From Hymenobacter negativus (GTDB taxonomy: Bacteria; Bacteroidota; Bacteroidia; Cytophagales; Hymenobacteraceae), in assembly GCF_017571495.1 (NCBI RefSeq), contig NZ_JAGETZ010000019.1:1-64000 (forward strand): a stretch of DNA of 64,000 nucleotides, in the 5' to 3' direction. Position 1 is the stretch's first letter, and every line of letters starts with the position of its first letter. A model generated the notes under the pieces. That model saw nothing but the letters and a program-made list of their open reading frames with translations, was not told the DNA's origin and did not search any database. Positions 25,722 through 34,854 of this stretch are shown here, piece by piece. Made by a program: the position numbers and the translations under genes.

Positions 25722-26276
25722 ATGATTGTGTTATCCCATCTCCGCCCCCTGAAATCTGTTTTGCTTGCGACGTTATTGGTAGCGGCCTTGGCCCCATTGG
25801 CTTCGGCCCAAGCCCCGGCCACTGTCAAAACCAAGACGAAAACTCCCGGCCAGTCCAGCGTCAAAACGAAAGGCCCGACCGCCAAAGCCACCCCAGCACC
25901 GGAAGAAGCTCCCCAAACGGAATTTGCTCCTGCTGCCGCCGTTGATGCCAAGGCCAATGCCCTCACCACCAACATGCAGCAGAACCTAGGCCTCACCCCG
26001 CAGCAAACGGAAAAAGTGCGCGTCATCAACCGCCGCGGCGTCGAACAGGTTGAAAATGGCCGCCTGCGCTACAAGTCCGACCCGCGCAAGCTGGCTGGCA
26101 TCATCGAGAGCGCCGGCCGCTCGCGCCTCGAAGCCCTGAAAGACGTGCTCAATCCTGCTCAGTTTGCCAAATACCAGCGCAAGCGCGAAGAGAAAATGGG
26201 CGTGCCCAACGTGCAGGGCGTGCAAGGCAATGCCGCGCCCGGCTTGGGCAGCGGTGGGGGAGGCAACGGCGAATAA
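25722..26276 (+). CDS. Exported Spy-like protein of unknown function
   Basis: 184 residues from MIVLSHLRPLKSVLL (ATG at 25722). Signal peptide ends APLASAQ. A Lys/Thr/Pro/Ala-rich linker (about residues 30-70) is followed by an alpha-helical region (NLGLTPQQTEKVRVINRRGVEQV, LKDVLNPAQFAKYQRKREEKMG) of the kind found in periplasmic Spy/CpxP-like proteins of Bacteroidota, and then a Gly-rich tail. It may be a periplasmic chaperone or sensor. The gene precedes the M50-TPR gene by 23 bases. Confidence 0.65.
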   Translation: MIVLSHLRPLKSVLLATLLVAALAPLASAQAPATVKTKTKTPGQSSVKTKGPTAKATPAPEEAPQTEFAPAAAVDAKANALTTNMQQNLGLTPQQTEKVRVINRRGVEQVENGRLRYKSDPRKLAGIIESAGRSRLEALKDVLNPAQFAKYQRKREEKMGVPNVQGVQGNAAPGLGSGGGGNGE

Positions 26277-26299
26277 TAGCGCACCCCTACTTTAGCGAC

Positions 26300-27556
26300 G
26301 TGCAAGTTCCTTCAGACCTCGTCGTGCCTCTCTTTTTAGGGGTGCTCTTTGTCCTGCATGTGGTGAGCAGGCCAGTAGTGGTATTTCTGCACGAGTTGGG
26401 CCATAGCCTAATGTCTCGTGCAGTCGGCGCGAGTTCAGTCGACATGTATGTGGGGTCCTATGGAGAGCAGGACGATGCTTGGCGCGTCCTGTTGCCCGGC
26501 CGCATCACACTATGGTTTAAGTGGCGTATTTGGCCTGTGCAAGGCGGCCTTTGCTTAGCCAAATGGCCCGAAGGCTTCTCTGTGGGCACGGCCCGCTGGG
26601 TAGCTATATTAGTAGCAGGACCGGTTTCGTCGTCAATTGTGGCATGGTCGCTGATGTGGCCCGCATTCCATTACAATATTCATGGGGCGCTGAAGTTTAT
26701 CTTGGTAGCGTTCACCGTTATCGCCCTGCTGGATTTGATGGGGAACCTGATGCCATCTATACGTAGCGCAAAGCAGTCACCGGGTGGAGTGGTCTATTCC
26801 GATGGCTACCGTTTGTACTTGCTACTTTCCAGAGCGTGGTTCAATATCAAGTCGCCGGATGAAGTAGTGATGGATAAGGCCATTGAATTATATAATGCGG
26901 GCAATTACGAAGCCAGTTTGCCACTGCTGCACGACCTGCTCGACCGGCTTCCCAACCAACACCTCTACCAGCTCGCCTTCAGCGCCTACTACAACACCCG
27001 GCGGTTTGCCGAAGCCCTGGAACTGGAAGAAAAGTATCCAGAATTTGCGACTTCATTTGATAGCCACGGTCCCACCCGCGCCTACCTGCTGTGTCGTGTC
27101 GAGCGCCTAGCTGAAGCGAAGGACCTGTACACGCAGTTACTCGCTGAAGCGCCTGTTGAAACCCGCACCATGTTGCATAATAATCGAGGCTACAGCTACC
27201 TGCTGGAAGGCAATTACGAAGCCGCCCTCCGTGATTTCAATGCCGTGCTTGAGCAAGAGCCGGACAATGCGTACACCTATGCCCAGCTAGGCCGCCTCCG
27301 TTTGGAGCAGGGGGATGCGTCTGGGTTAGCTGACCTAGGCCGTGCGCTGGAGCTAAACCCACAGGAGCCTTTCGTCTTCTGCAATCTCGGCCTGCACGCC
27401 CACGCCCAAGGTCGTTATGCTGAGGCCTTGTCCTATTTTGAGCAAGCCGCCGCTTTCGATGCGTACCTGCACCGGCTAGCTGAGTACACGGCCGCCGCCC
27501 GAGCCTGCTGCCCGCCGGCTGATAAAGCAGTGCTAGGCGCAACGCAAGCGGCTTGA
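26300..27556 (+). CDS. M50-type membrane metalloprotease fused to TPR repeats
   Basis: 418 residues from a GTG start (the motif helix begins at once, so no later start fits). The N-terminal 180 residues hold membrane helices with the zinc motif HELGH at residues 31-35 (VVFLHELGHSLMSRAVG) and, near residue 150, DLMGNLMPS followed by SDGYRLY. Together they recall the HExxH and NxxPxxxxDG motifs of M50 proteases, with extra residues between P and DG. Residues about 195-400 form at least five TPR-like units. This would be an intramembrane protease with a soluble scaffold. Catalytic activity is inferred from motifs only. The first part is AT-richer than neighbouring genes. Confidence 0.72.
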   Translation: MQVPSDLVVPLFLGVLFVLHVVSRPVVVFLHELGHSLMSRAVGASSVDMYVGSYGEQDDAWRVLLPGRITLWFKWRIWPVQGGLCLAKWPEGFSVGTARWVAILVAGPVSSSIVAWSLMWPAFHYNIHGALKFILVAFTVIALLDLMGNLMPSIRSAKQSPGGVVYSDGYRLYLLLSRAWFNIKSPDEVVMDKAIELYNAGNYEASLPLLHDLLDRLPNQHLYQLAFSAYYNTRRFAEALELEEKYPEFATSFDSHGPTRAYLLCRVERLAEAKDLYTQLLAEAPVETRTMLHNNRGYSYLLEGNYEAALRDFNAVLEQEPDNAYTYAQLGRLRLEQGDASGLADLGRALELNPQEPFVFCNLGLHAHAQGRYAEALSYFEQAAAFDAYLHRLAEYTAAARACCPPADKAVLGATQAA

Positions 27557-27626
27557 GTTGCGCAATGTTAGCTGGGTGGGAGAGGGCCAGTGTGCACAAA
27601 AGGCACGGCAGCCCGTATTCCATGCC

Positions 27627-28664
27627 ATGATACCAGCTGCTACGCCCCCCGCTCCCAACCGCTTCATCGCCCTCCTGTCCCGCGCCGGCCTCGACTGGTT
27701 TTTGCTGGCACTGCTTGGCGTGGTGGTGCTGGCTTACTTCCAGCCTGGCCTGGGCAGCAAGGCCAGTCCTGTGCCTTGGCACGGCATCACGACGGTGGGC
27801 GTGGCGCTGGTTTTCTTCTTTTATGGCCTAAAGCTGAGCTTTGCCAAGCTGCGGGAAGGCATGCGCAACTGGCGGCTGCACACAGTGGTGCAGGTTGCCA
27901 CGTTTGGGCTGTTTCCGCTGCTGGCGTTGGCCGTGCGACCGTTTTTCGGCAGTGAGGGTGGTGAATTGCTGTGGCAGAGCATTTTCTTTCTGTGTGCGCT
28001 GCCCAGCACGGTTTCTACCTCGGTGGTGATGGTGAGCATTGCGGGCGGCAACCTGCCAGCGGCCATTTTCAATGCCAGCGTTTCGAGCCTCATTGGCATC
28101 GTGCTTACGCCGCTGCTCACCAGCCTGGTGCTGCACACCGGCACAGGCGGCAGCCAGCTGTGGGGCCTCGCGGTGCAGCTGCTGTGGCAGGTGGTGCTGC
28201 CGGTAGGGGCGGGCATCCTGCTCAACTCCCGCTTCAGCGCTTTGGTCGACCATCACAAGGCCGGCCTGCGCATCTTCGACCAGATTACCATCCTGCTCAT
28301 CGTCTTCACTGCTTTCTGCGAGTCCTTTGCCGAAGGCATCTTCACCCGCTACCAACCAGCCGACATCGCGAAGCTCGGCGCGGGCATGGTGGCCCTGTAC
28401 CTGGTGGTATTCGGGGCCATCTGGGGCCTCACGCGCCGTCTGGGCTTCCCCCGCGCCGACCAGATTGTGGCCGTGTTTTGCGGCTCGAAAAAGTCGCTGG
28501 TGCACGGTAGCGTGATGGCCAGCCTGCTCTTTCCCGCCAGCGCCGCTACTGGGCTTATTCTGCTGCCGCTTATGCTCTATCACGCCCTGCAAATCATCCT
28601 GGCCAGCAGTATGGCGCAGTATCTTGGTCGGCAAACGGCGGCCGAAGTTTCTGTTGCTGCCTGA
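27627..28664 (+). CDS. Bile acid:sodium symporter family (SBF-like) membrane protein
   Basis: 345 residues from MIPAATPPAPNRF (ATG at 27627); the frame is open upstream but that part is not membrane-like. About ten hydrophobic helices are seen. The segments GLKLSFAKLREGM, LPSTVSTSVVMVSIAGGN, FNASVSSLIGIVLTPLL and FCGSKKSLVHGSVMASLLFP are characteristic of the SBF-like/YfeH group of the BART superfamily. The family moves organic anions with sodium; the substrate here is unknown. A terminator hairpin follows. Confidence 0.85.
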   Translation: MIPAATPPAPNRFIALLSRAGLDWFLLALLGVVVLAYFQPGLGSKASPVPWHGITTVGVALVFFFYGLKLSFAKLREGMRNWRLHTVVQVATFGLFPLLALAVRPFFGSEGGELLWQSIFFLCALPSTVSTSVVMVSIAGGNLPAAIFNASVSSLIGIVLTPLLTSLVLHTGTGGSQLWGLAVQLLWQVVLPVGAGILLNSRFSALVDHHKAGLRIFDQITILLIVFTAFCESFAEGIFTRYQPADIAKLGAGMVALYLVVFGAIWGLTRRLGFPRADQIVAVFCGSKKSLVHGSVMASLLFPASAATGLILLPLMLYHALQIILASSMAQYLGRQTAAEVSVAA

Positions 28665-28683
28665 GCAACTTCTTAATAAAAAA

Positions 28684-28720
28684 AGAAGGTCATGCAGCGC
28701 GTAGCGAAGCATGACCTTCT
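28684..28720. terminator. Bidirectional terminator
   Basis: AGAAGGTCATGC / GCATGACCTTCT are 12-base perfect arms with flanking A and T-rich bases. They lie between the convergent genes ending at 28664 and 28746. Confidence 0.8.
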
Positions 28721-28745
28721 GTAAAATACATCGAATACTAAAAAA

Positions 28746-29459
28746 TTACGCCCCCAGCTTCTCCTTAAAGAACGCCAGTGTCAGGCCCCAGGCTTCGGCG
28801 GCGGCTTCGGGGTGATAGCTGGGCCGCTCGTCGCAGTTGAAGCCGTGGTCGGCGTAGGAAATGACGGTGTTGATATAGGGCTTGCTGGCAGCGTCTAAGG
28901 CCTCGGTTACTTCGGCAATGTGCGCTTTGCTGATGTGGGCATCGAGCCCGCCCCAGAAGAAAAGGTGCGTAGCGTGCAGGTCACGCGCGCGGTCCTTAAT
29001 GGTGTGGGTGCCGCCGCCATAGTAGGAGACGCCCGCCGCCAACGGCAGCACGGCATTGGCCAAAAACGATACGCGCCCACCCAGGCAGAAGCCGATGCTG
29101 CCGATTTTATCAGCTTTCACCAAAGCCTGTGATTTCAGCCAGTCATAGGATGCCTGCAGGTCGGAGGTCAGGTCCTCGTTGTTGATGGCGCTGTAGTGCG
29201 GCGCGGCCACGGTGCCGAAGTCCGAATACGCAATTTCCAGGCCCGGCGCGGCCGTGCGGTGGAACAGTTCGGGGGCAATAACGGCGTAGCCGGCCGCCGC
29301 CAGCCGGTCGGCCACGCTACGGATGTGGTGGTTTACACCGAAGGCTTCCTGTAGGAGAATGATGCCAGGCACCGGGCCGGTAGCGGCGGGAAAGGCGGTG
29401 TAGGCGCGCATCTCGGTGCCATCGGCTACGGAGAGGGTGACGAAATTTTGGTCGCTCAT
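28746..29459 (-). CDS. Dienelactone hydrolase family protein
   Basis: 237 residues from MSDQNFVTLSVADG (ATG at 29459). A much longer open frame continues to 30509 but is the antisense of the next gene. The catalytic set of the family is present: Cys125 in GSIGFCLGG, Asp in FFWGGLDAHI and His in YADHGFN. GIILLQEAFG near residue 35 supplies the oxyanion-side motif. The family hydrolyses dienelactone in chlorocatechol breakdown, but most members act on other esters or lactones. No catechol genes occur nearby. Confidence 0.88.
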   Translation of the reverse strand: MSDQNFVTLSVADGTEMRAYTAFPAATGPVPGIILLQEAFGVNHHIRSVADRLAAAGYAVIAPELFHRTAAPGLEIAYSDFGTVAAPHYSAINNEDLTSDLQASYDWLKSQALVKADKIGSIGFCLGGRVSFLANAVLPLAAGVSYYGGGTHTIKDRARDLHATHLFFWGGLDAHISKAHIAEVTEALDAASKPYINTVISYADHGFNCDERPSYHPEAAAEAWGLTLAFFKEKLGA

Positions 29460-29621
29460 GAAAGTTGTTGAATCGAAAGTCCGGGTGCTTAACAGCCGAA
29501 GCAGCATTTGTTCAGCGGGCGGTGCTTCTTTGGCTGCGTGCCCCCTTGCATCCGTAAACCGGATGGTATTGCCAGTGGTTCTGTAAGGCAATATTCTTTC
29601 CCTCTGTAATCCCTCCCTGTT

Positions 29622-30668
29622 ATGTCTGCTTCCAAAATCCGTCTTAACGTACTCGACCAGTCGCCCATCCGACCCGGTAGTACGCCCCGTCAGGCCCTGC
29701 TCGAAACCGTTGAACTGGCCCAACTGGCCGACCGCCTGGGCTACACCCGCTTTTGGGTGAGCGAGCACCACAACACCAGCACCCTGGCCGGCTCCACACC
29801 GGAGGTGCTCATTGCCCACCTCGGCAACCATACCCGGCACATCCGCCTGGGCTCTGGCGGTATTATGCTGCCGCACTACTCCGCCCTGAAAGTTGCCGAG
29901 AACTTCCGCATGCTCGAAAGCCTGTTTCCCGGCCGCATCGACCTGGGCATGGGCCGTGCCCCCGGTGCCGACCGCCTCACGGCCTACGCGCTGAATCCCA
30001 GCAACCAGTTCAATGAGAAGGATTTTGTGGAGCAGCTCATGGACCTGCAAGCCTACCTGCGCGACGAGAAAGTGCCCGACACCATTCACGAGCGCGTGAT
30101 GGCCATTCCGCAGTCGCCCGAAGCCCCGGAACTCTGGATACTCAGCTCCAGCGGCCAGAGCGGCTTGTTTGCGGCGCACTTGGGCATGGCCTTTTCGTTT
30201 GCGCAGTTCATCAATGGCAACGGCGGGCCAGCGGCCGTGCGCCAGTACCGCGAGCGGTTCCGGCCCTCGCTGGAAATGGCCGCGCCCCTGGTCAACGTGG
30301 CGGTATTCACGCTTTGTGCTGATACCGAAGAAAAGGCGAATGAGCTGCGTAAAGCCATGGACATGCAACTGATTCGCTTTAATCGAGGCGAATTTCGCAC
30401 GTTTCCCTCCACTGAGGAAGTGCGCAGCTACCAGTTCACGGCCGAGGACCAGGCCCACCTTGCCCACAACCGCAACCGCGTGGTGAGCGGCACGCCCGAG
30501 CAGGTGCACGCCCAGTACACCAAGCTAGCCGCCGAGTACGAAGTCGACGAAATAACCGCCGTTACCATCACCGCCGATTTCCAGGACCGCCTGCGTTCCT
30601 ACGAGCTGCTAGCCGAGGCTTTCGAGCTGAAAGCTGCGCCGGTGGGAGAGGCGGCGGCTTTTGCCTAA
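29622..30668 (+). CDS. LLM-class flavin-dependent oxidoreductase
   Basis: 348 residues, full-length for the luciferase-like monooxygenase family. Motifs include RLNVLDQSPI, GYTRFWVSEHHNT (the SEHH active-site region), RLGSGGIMLPHYS, GRIDLGMGRAPG and GTPEQVHAQ near the C-terminus. The closest known type is the stand-alone group related to YhbW. It should bind reduced FMN; the substrate is unknown. It is divergent from the dienelactone hydrolase gene (162 bases apart). Confidence 0.88.
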   Translation: MSASKIRLNVLDQSPIRPGSTPRQALLETVELAQLADRLGYTRFWVSEHHNTSTLAGSTPEVLIAHLGNHTRHIRLGSGGIMLPHYSALKVAENFRMLESLFPGRIDLGMGRAPGADRLTAYALNPSNQFNEKDFVEQLMDLQAYLRDEKVPDTIHERVMAIPQSPEAPELWILSSSGQSGLFAAHLGMAFSFAQFINGNGGPAAVRQYRERFRPSLEMAAPLVNVAVFTLCADTEEKANELRKAMDMQLIRFNRGEFRTFPSTEEVRSYQFTAEDQAHLAHNRNRVVSGTPEQVHAQYTKLAAEYEVDEITAVTITADFQDRLRSYELLAEAFELKAAPVGEAAAFA

Positions 30669-30820
30669 GCTCTTGTGTGAACGAGAAAGGGTTAATGCCT
30701 CCGAGAAAGGCGGCAAACAAAAGCCTGGCTGCTGCCAGGATTTTGTTGCTGATAATCAGTTGTTTGATGCGTGTAATGCATAAGTTTCTGGCGGGATTCT
30801 GATTTTTTATCCGTGTACTA

Positions 30821-30853
30821 TTTGTAACGATTCTAAATAGGCTGCACCTTTGC
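30821..30853 (+). promoter_or_regulatory. Putative promoter of the siderophore receptor gene
   Basis: TTTG at 30821 and CACCTTTGC at 30845 are 20 bases apart, close to the Bacteroidota -33 TTTG / -7 TAnnTTTG type with one mismatch in the TA. Transcription would begin near 30860, supporting the ATG at 30884 over that at 30866. No Fur-box call is made. Confidence 0.5.
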
Positions 30854-30883
30854 ACCATATTTTGAATGTTTCTAAATAATACC

Positions 30884-33421
30884 ATGCGTCACCTTTTCGC
30901 TTTTCTGCTTGCCTCGTCGGTTCCGGTTACTGTTTTAGCCCAGCGCCCGGCGCATCAGCATTCGAAGCATCATGACCAGACGGGTATTGTAACGGGCCGC
31001 GTGGTGCAGGCCGACGGCAAAGCAGCCGAGCAGGTTTCGGTGCGGGTGAAGGGTACCCAACTTGGTACCACTACCGCCGCCGATGGCAGCTTCGAGCTCA
31101 ATATTCCGGCGGGCTGGCAGGTGCTCACGGTCAGCTGCCTGGGCTGCACGCCGCAGGAAGTGACCGTGGAAGTGAAAGCCGGCCAGCGCGTAGAAGCGGC
31201 CGCCGTGCGCCTGGCCGCTGGCGAGCAGCAGCTAACCGAAGTGACCGTGACCGGCAACAAGGGGCTGAACGAGCGCACCCCCAGCGTGGGCAAGATGCCC
31301 ATTGCACCGCTCGACAATCCCCAGGCCACGCTCACCATCGAGCGACCGGTGCTGGAGCAGCAGCAGGCCCTGCGCCTGAGCGATGTGCTGGCCAACGTAG
31401 CCGGCGTGTACGTGATGGGCTCTACCGGCGGCACGCAGGAGGAGATTGCCAGCCGCGGCTTTGCCTACAGCAGCTCCAATACCTTCAAAAATGGAGTGCG
31501 CTTCAACAACGGCATCATGCCCGAAGTAAGCTCGCTGGAGCGCATGGAAGTGCTGAAGGGCAGCGCGGCCATCCTCTACGGCAACGTATCGGCCGGCGGT
31601 GTGTTGAACCTCGTGACCAAGAAACCACAGTTTCAGCGCGGTGGCTCGGTGGGGCTGCGTGTGGGCAGCTTCGGCTTTGTGAAGCCCCAGTTTGATGTGT
31701 ACGGTGCTGTGGGCCAGAGCAACAAGGTCGCCTTCCGCCTAAACGGCACCTACGAGCGCGGCGACAGCTACCGCGACGGCGTGAGCAGCGACCGTGTGTA
31801 TGTGAACCCCTCGCTGCTTTTCCGCCTCACGCCCAAAACCGAATTGATTATTGAGGGCGACTATCTGCGCGATAACCGCACGCCAGACTATGGCATCGGG
31901 GCCATTGATTACCAGATTCAGGATTCGCGCAGCCGCTTCCTGAACGTAGCCGGCGCCAACAACGCTACCAACCAGACCAGCGCTACCGCTACGCTTACCT
32001 CGCACCTCAACGAGGCTTGGCAGGTGCGGGCTGTAGGCTCATTCCAACGCTACGACAACGCTCTGAAAAGCGCCGCCCGTCCCACCAGCATTGTGGCCAC
32101 GCCCGGTGCTACCTACGGCAACTGGACGCGCAGCCTGCAGCGCACCGAAACCGCCGAAAACTACTTCCTGGCCCAGTTGGACCTGACCGGAAATTTCCGT
32201 ACCGGCTTCGTAGGCCACACCCTGCTGGTAGGGGCTGATGCCGACCAGTACGACACCAACACGCTGGCCTACACCAACCCGGCCTCGCCGTCGAAGCCCA
32301 CTACCGCCGTTTCGACCTACGATGTTATCAACATCCTGGACCCCGATAAGGTGATTGCCCAGCCCGCCGAGCGTCTCACCGATTTCAATAGCTTGGTGCG
32401 CAACTCGCTGACCAAGGGCAACACCCGCCGTGCCGGCTTCTACGCCCAGGATTTGCTCAGCCTGTCGGATAAAGTGAAGGTGCTAGCCGGCCTGCGCTGG
32501 AGCTACCAGGAAACGCCCAGCGACGTGTATACCTACAATACGATTGCCAGTGTGGCGGCTAAAACAGCCAATACCTACGTGGAGAACCGTCGGTACGACA
32601 ACGCTTTTTCGCCACGTCTGGGTTTGGTGTACCAGCCTATTAAGACGACCTCGCTGTTTGCTTCCTACGCCAATTCCTTTGCCCCCAATACCGGGCTTGA
32701 CCTGCAGGGCAATTCGCTGGCCCCGTCGCTCATCGACCAGTATGAAGTGGGCATCAAAAACGAGCTATTCAAAGGTGCTCTCTCAGCTAACGTAACAGCT
32801 TACCGCATCGTGAACAGCAACCAGTCCCAGAGCGTACTGCCCACCGACCCGCGCTACACCACCAACTTCACTACCAGCCCCATGGAACTGGCCGGTCAGG
32901 TTATTAGCAAAGGGGTAGAAGTGGACGTGCAGAGCCGTCCTGTCAACGGCATCTCGCTCATCGCAGGCTACAGCTACAACTTCACGGCTTATGAGAAGAG
33001 CAACATCTATGAAGATGGCAGCCGCCTGCGCTACAACCCTGCCCATACCGCCAACGCCAGCTTGTACTATAGCTTCGGCAATGTGTTCGCCAATGGCGTG
33101 CTGCGCGGCCTGAATGCCGGCGTTACGGCCTACTACGTAGGCGACCGCCTCGCCGGCCGCAACAACCGCACCCTGAACCCCGCCACTGGCAAGCCTTGGG
33201 TAGATACCAACAACAATCCGATTAACGACGCTTTCAAACTGATTGCCTTGCCCAACTACTTCCTCTTCGACGCCTCACTCGGCTATTCATACGAGCGGGT
33301 TTCGGTGCGCGTCAAGCTGGCTAATCTGCTCAACGAGCTGAGCTACAATGTGCACGACGACAACAGCATCAATCCCATCGCACCGCGTAACTTCTCGGCT
33401 ACGGTTACCTACAAGCTCTAG
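30884..33421 (+). CDS. TonB-dependent siderophore receptor
   Basis: 845 residues from MRHLFAFLLASSVPVTVLAQ (ATG at 30884), with a signal peptide. A carboxypeptidase-regulatory-like beta domain (GIVTGRVVQADGKAAEQVSVRVKGTQLGTTTAADGSFEL) spans about residues 30-110 and is usual in Bacteroidota receptors. The plug follows (LRLSDVLANVAGVYV, SRGFAYSSSNTFKNGVR, LKGSAAILYGNVSAGGVLNLVTK), then a 22-strand-type barrel ending NFSATVTYKL. The pattern matches ferrichrome/hydroxamate-type receptors. It should bring a ferric siderophore through the outer membrane using TonB energy. The PepSY gene downstream suggests that the iron is then reduced. Confidence 0.92.
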   Translation: MRHLFAFLLASSVPVTVLAQRPAHQHSKHHDQTGIVTGRVVQADGKAAEQVSVRVKGTQLGTTTAADGSFELNIPAGWQVLTVSCLGCTPQEVTVEVKAGQRVEAAAVRLAAGEQQLTEVTVTGNKGLNERTPSVGKMPIAPLDNPQATLTIERPVLEQQQALRLSDVLANVAGVYVMGSTGGTQEEIASRGFAYSSSNTFKNGVRFNNGIMPEVSSLERMEVLKGSAAILYGNVSAGGVLNLVTKKPQFQRGGSVGLRVGSFGFVKPQFDVYGAVGQSNKVAFRLNGTYERGDSYRDGVSSDRVYVNPSLLFRLTPKTELIIEGDYLRDNRTPDYGIGAIDYQIQDSRSRFLNVAGANNATNQTSATATLTSHLNEAWQVRAVGSFQRYDNALKSAARPTSIVATPGATYGNWTRSLQRTETAENYFLAQLDLTGNFRTGFVGHTLLVGADADQYDTNTLAYTNPASPSKPTTAVSTYDVINILDPDKVIAQPAERLTDFNSLVRNSLTKGNTRRAGFYAQDLLSLSDKVKVLAGLRWSYQETPSDVYTYNTIASVAAKTANTYVENRRYDNAFSPRLGLVYQPIKTTSLFASYANSFAPNTGLDLQGNSLAPSLIDQYEVGIKNELFKGALSANVTAYRIVNSNQSQSVLPTDPRYTTNFTTSPMELAGQVISKGVEVDVQSRPVNGISLIAGYSYNFTAYEKSNIYEDGSRLRYNPAHTANASLYYSFGNVFANGVLRGLNAGVTAYYVGDRLAGRNNRTLNPATGKPWVDTNNNPINDAFKLIALPNYFLFDASLGYSYERVSVRVKLANLLNELSYNVHDDNSINPIAPRNFSATVTYKL

Positions 33422-33428
33422 TCCGCGC

Positions 33429-33510
33429 TTTATTCAGCAACTGCCACTTGCGCAAATACGCAGCTGTGAATCCAGCCGTGTATTTGCGCAAGTGGCAGTT
33501 GCTGAATAAA
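33429..33510. repeat. Perfect 31-base inverted repeat
   Basis: Arms 33429-33459 and 33480-33510 (TTTATTCAGCAACTGCCACT... and complement) are perfect, with a 20-base spacer. It lies between the receptor stop (33421) and the PepSY start (33543), which are co-directional, so it may attenuate or stabilise rather than end the operon transcript. Confidence 0.85.
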
Positions 33511-33542
33511 CTGCTTTAAAAACGAATCACCTACACAATCTC

Positions 33543-34835
33543 ATGACTCCGGTTAAATCTGCTTTCCGCACCGTTCACCTCTGGTTAGGTCTGGCTTCAG
33601 GGCTGATTATCGTTTTTGTGTGCCTGACCGGCAGTATCCTGGCTTTTGAGAAGGAAATTGAGCAGTCCTGGCATTCGAAGCGGTACTTCGTGACGCCTGC
33701 TACTACGCCGCGCCTATCGCTGGCTCAGCTGGCCGAAGCCGTGAAAGCCTACAAGCCCAAAGCCCAAATCAGCGGCTTCAAGCTCTACGCCGACCCTGCT
33801 CGCACCGTGGAAGTGAGCCTCGCCGGCGGTCCTGGTGGCAAAGGCGGCGAGCGTGGCGGGGCTGGCCGGGGAGAAGGGCACCAACGGGATAGCGAAGGCA
33901 GCCAAAGCAACGCTTCAGAAGGGCGTGGTGGGCGTATGGCCGGAGCTGGCCAGCCCGGTGAAGGCCCCGGCAAAGGCGGCAAGGGCGGCAAAGGCGAGGG
34001 TGGCGGCCCACGCATCTTCGTGAATCCCTACACAGCGGCTGTAACGGGCGAATTGGACCCACGTGACAACTTCTTCAAAACCGTGGAGAAACTGCATCGC
34101 GGCTTAGTAGCGGGCAAAGTGGGCAAGCTCGTGATGGGCATCAGCGCGTCGATGTTCCTCTTTATTCTGGCCACTGGCCTGGTGCTGTGGTGGCCTACCG
34201 CGCGCAAAGCCCTCAAGCCGCGCCTGACGGTGAAGTGGGGTAGTAGCTGGAAGCGCCTCAACCACGACTTCCACATCTCGCTTGGTTTCTATGCGTCCGT
34301 GTTCCTGTTTATCATGGCCCTGACGGGCGTGGGCATGTCGTTCGATTGGGTAGGCGCGGGCATCAACAAGCTCACCCATTCACCCATGAAACGCCCCGAG
34401 CCGCCCGTATCGGCCGCGCCTGCCGTGCCCGGCGCCGCACCCTTTGCCGCCGATGCTGTGCTGGCCCTGGCCCGCCAGCAAGCCCCCGATGCGGAGTCGT
34501 ACATCCTGCAAATGCCAAAGGAGCCGACGGGCAGCATTCGGGTGGGCGTGTTGCGCCCCGGTGCCGTGACCGAAAACGCGACCGATGACGTGTACCTCGA
34601 CCAATACTCAGGCAAAGTCATCAGCACCCAGACCTATGCGCAGCGGCCGGCTGGCCAGCGCATTCGTGGGCTGTTCAAGCCAGTGCACACTGGTGCCATC
34701 TGGGGCCTGCCCACCAAGATTCTGGCCTTCATAATTGGCCTGCTGGGCGCTACCTTCCCCATCACGGGCACCATCATGTGGTGGAACCGGACGCGCAAGC
34801 AGCGCAAAAAGCAGCCCCAGCTACAAGCTGTGTAA
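33543..34835 (+). CDS. PepSY-domain membrane protein, probable siderophore-linked ferric reductase
   Basis: 430 residues. The first helix (residues 7-35, FRTVHLWLGLASGLIIVFVCLTGSILAF) and later helices (KLVMGISASMFLFILATGLVLWW; NHDFHISLGFYASVFLFIMALTGVGMSF; GLPTKILAFIIGLLGATFPITGTIMWW) match the PepSY-associated TM family (PiuB/FoxB-like). Histidines in or near the helices (HLW, LHRG, HDFH, HTGAIW) are those expected to hold haem. Such proteins sit next to siderophore receptors and reduce the iron. Residues about 94-155 form a Gly/Arg/Lys-rich low-complexity insert in the periplasmic loop. It is probably co-transcribed with the receptor. Confidence 0.87.
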   Translation: MTPVKSAFRTVHLWLGLASGLIIVFVCLTGSILAFEKEIEQSWHSKRYFVTPATTPRLSLAQLAEAVKAYKPKAQISGFKLYADPARTVEVSLAGGPGGKGGERGGAGRGEGHQRDSEGSQSNASEGRGGRMAGAGQPGEGPGKGGKGGKGEGGGPRIFVNPYTAAVTGELDPRDNFFKTVEKLHRGLVAGKVGKLVMGISASMFLFILATGLVLWWPTARKALKPRLTVKWGSSWKRLNHDFHISLGFYASVFLFIMALTGVGMSFDWVGAGINKLTHSPMKRPEPPVSAAPAVPGAAPFAADAVLALARQQAPDAESYILQMPKEPTGSIRVGVLRPGAVTENATDDVYLDQYSGKVISTQTYAQRPAGQRIRGLFKPVHTGAIWGLPTKILAFIIGLLGATFPITGTIMWWNRTRKQRKKQPQLQAV

Positions 34836-34854
34836 TCGGGAAGCATCAAGAACC

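Noticed and set aside
29460..30509. N-terminal extension of the dienelactone hydrolase frame
   Set aside because: It covers the antisense of the flavin oxidoreductase gene; the family N-terminus begins at the ATG at 29459.
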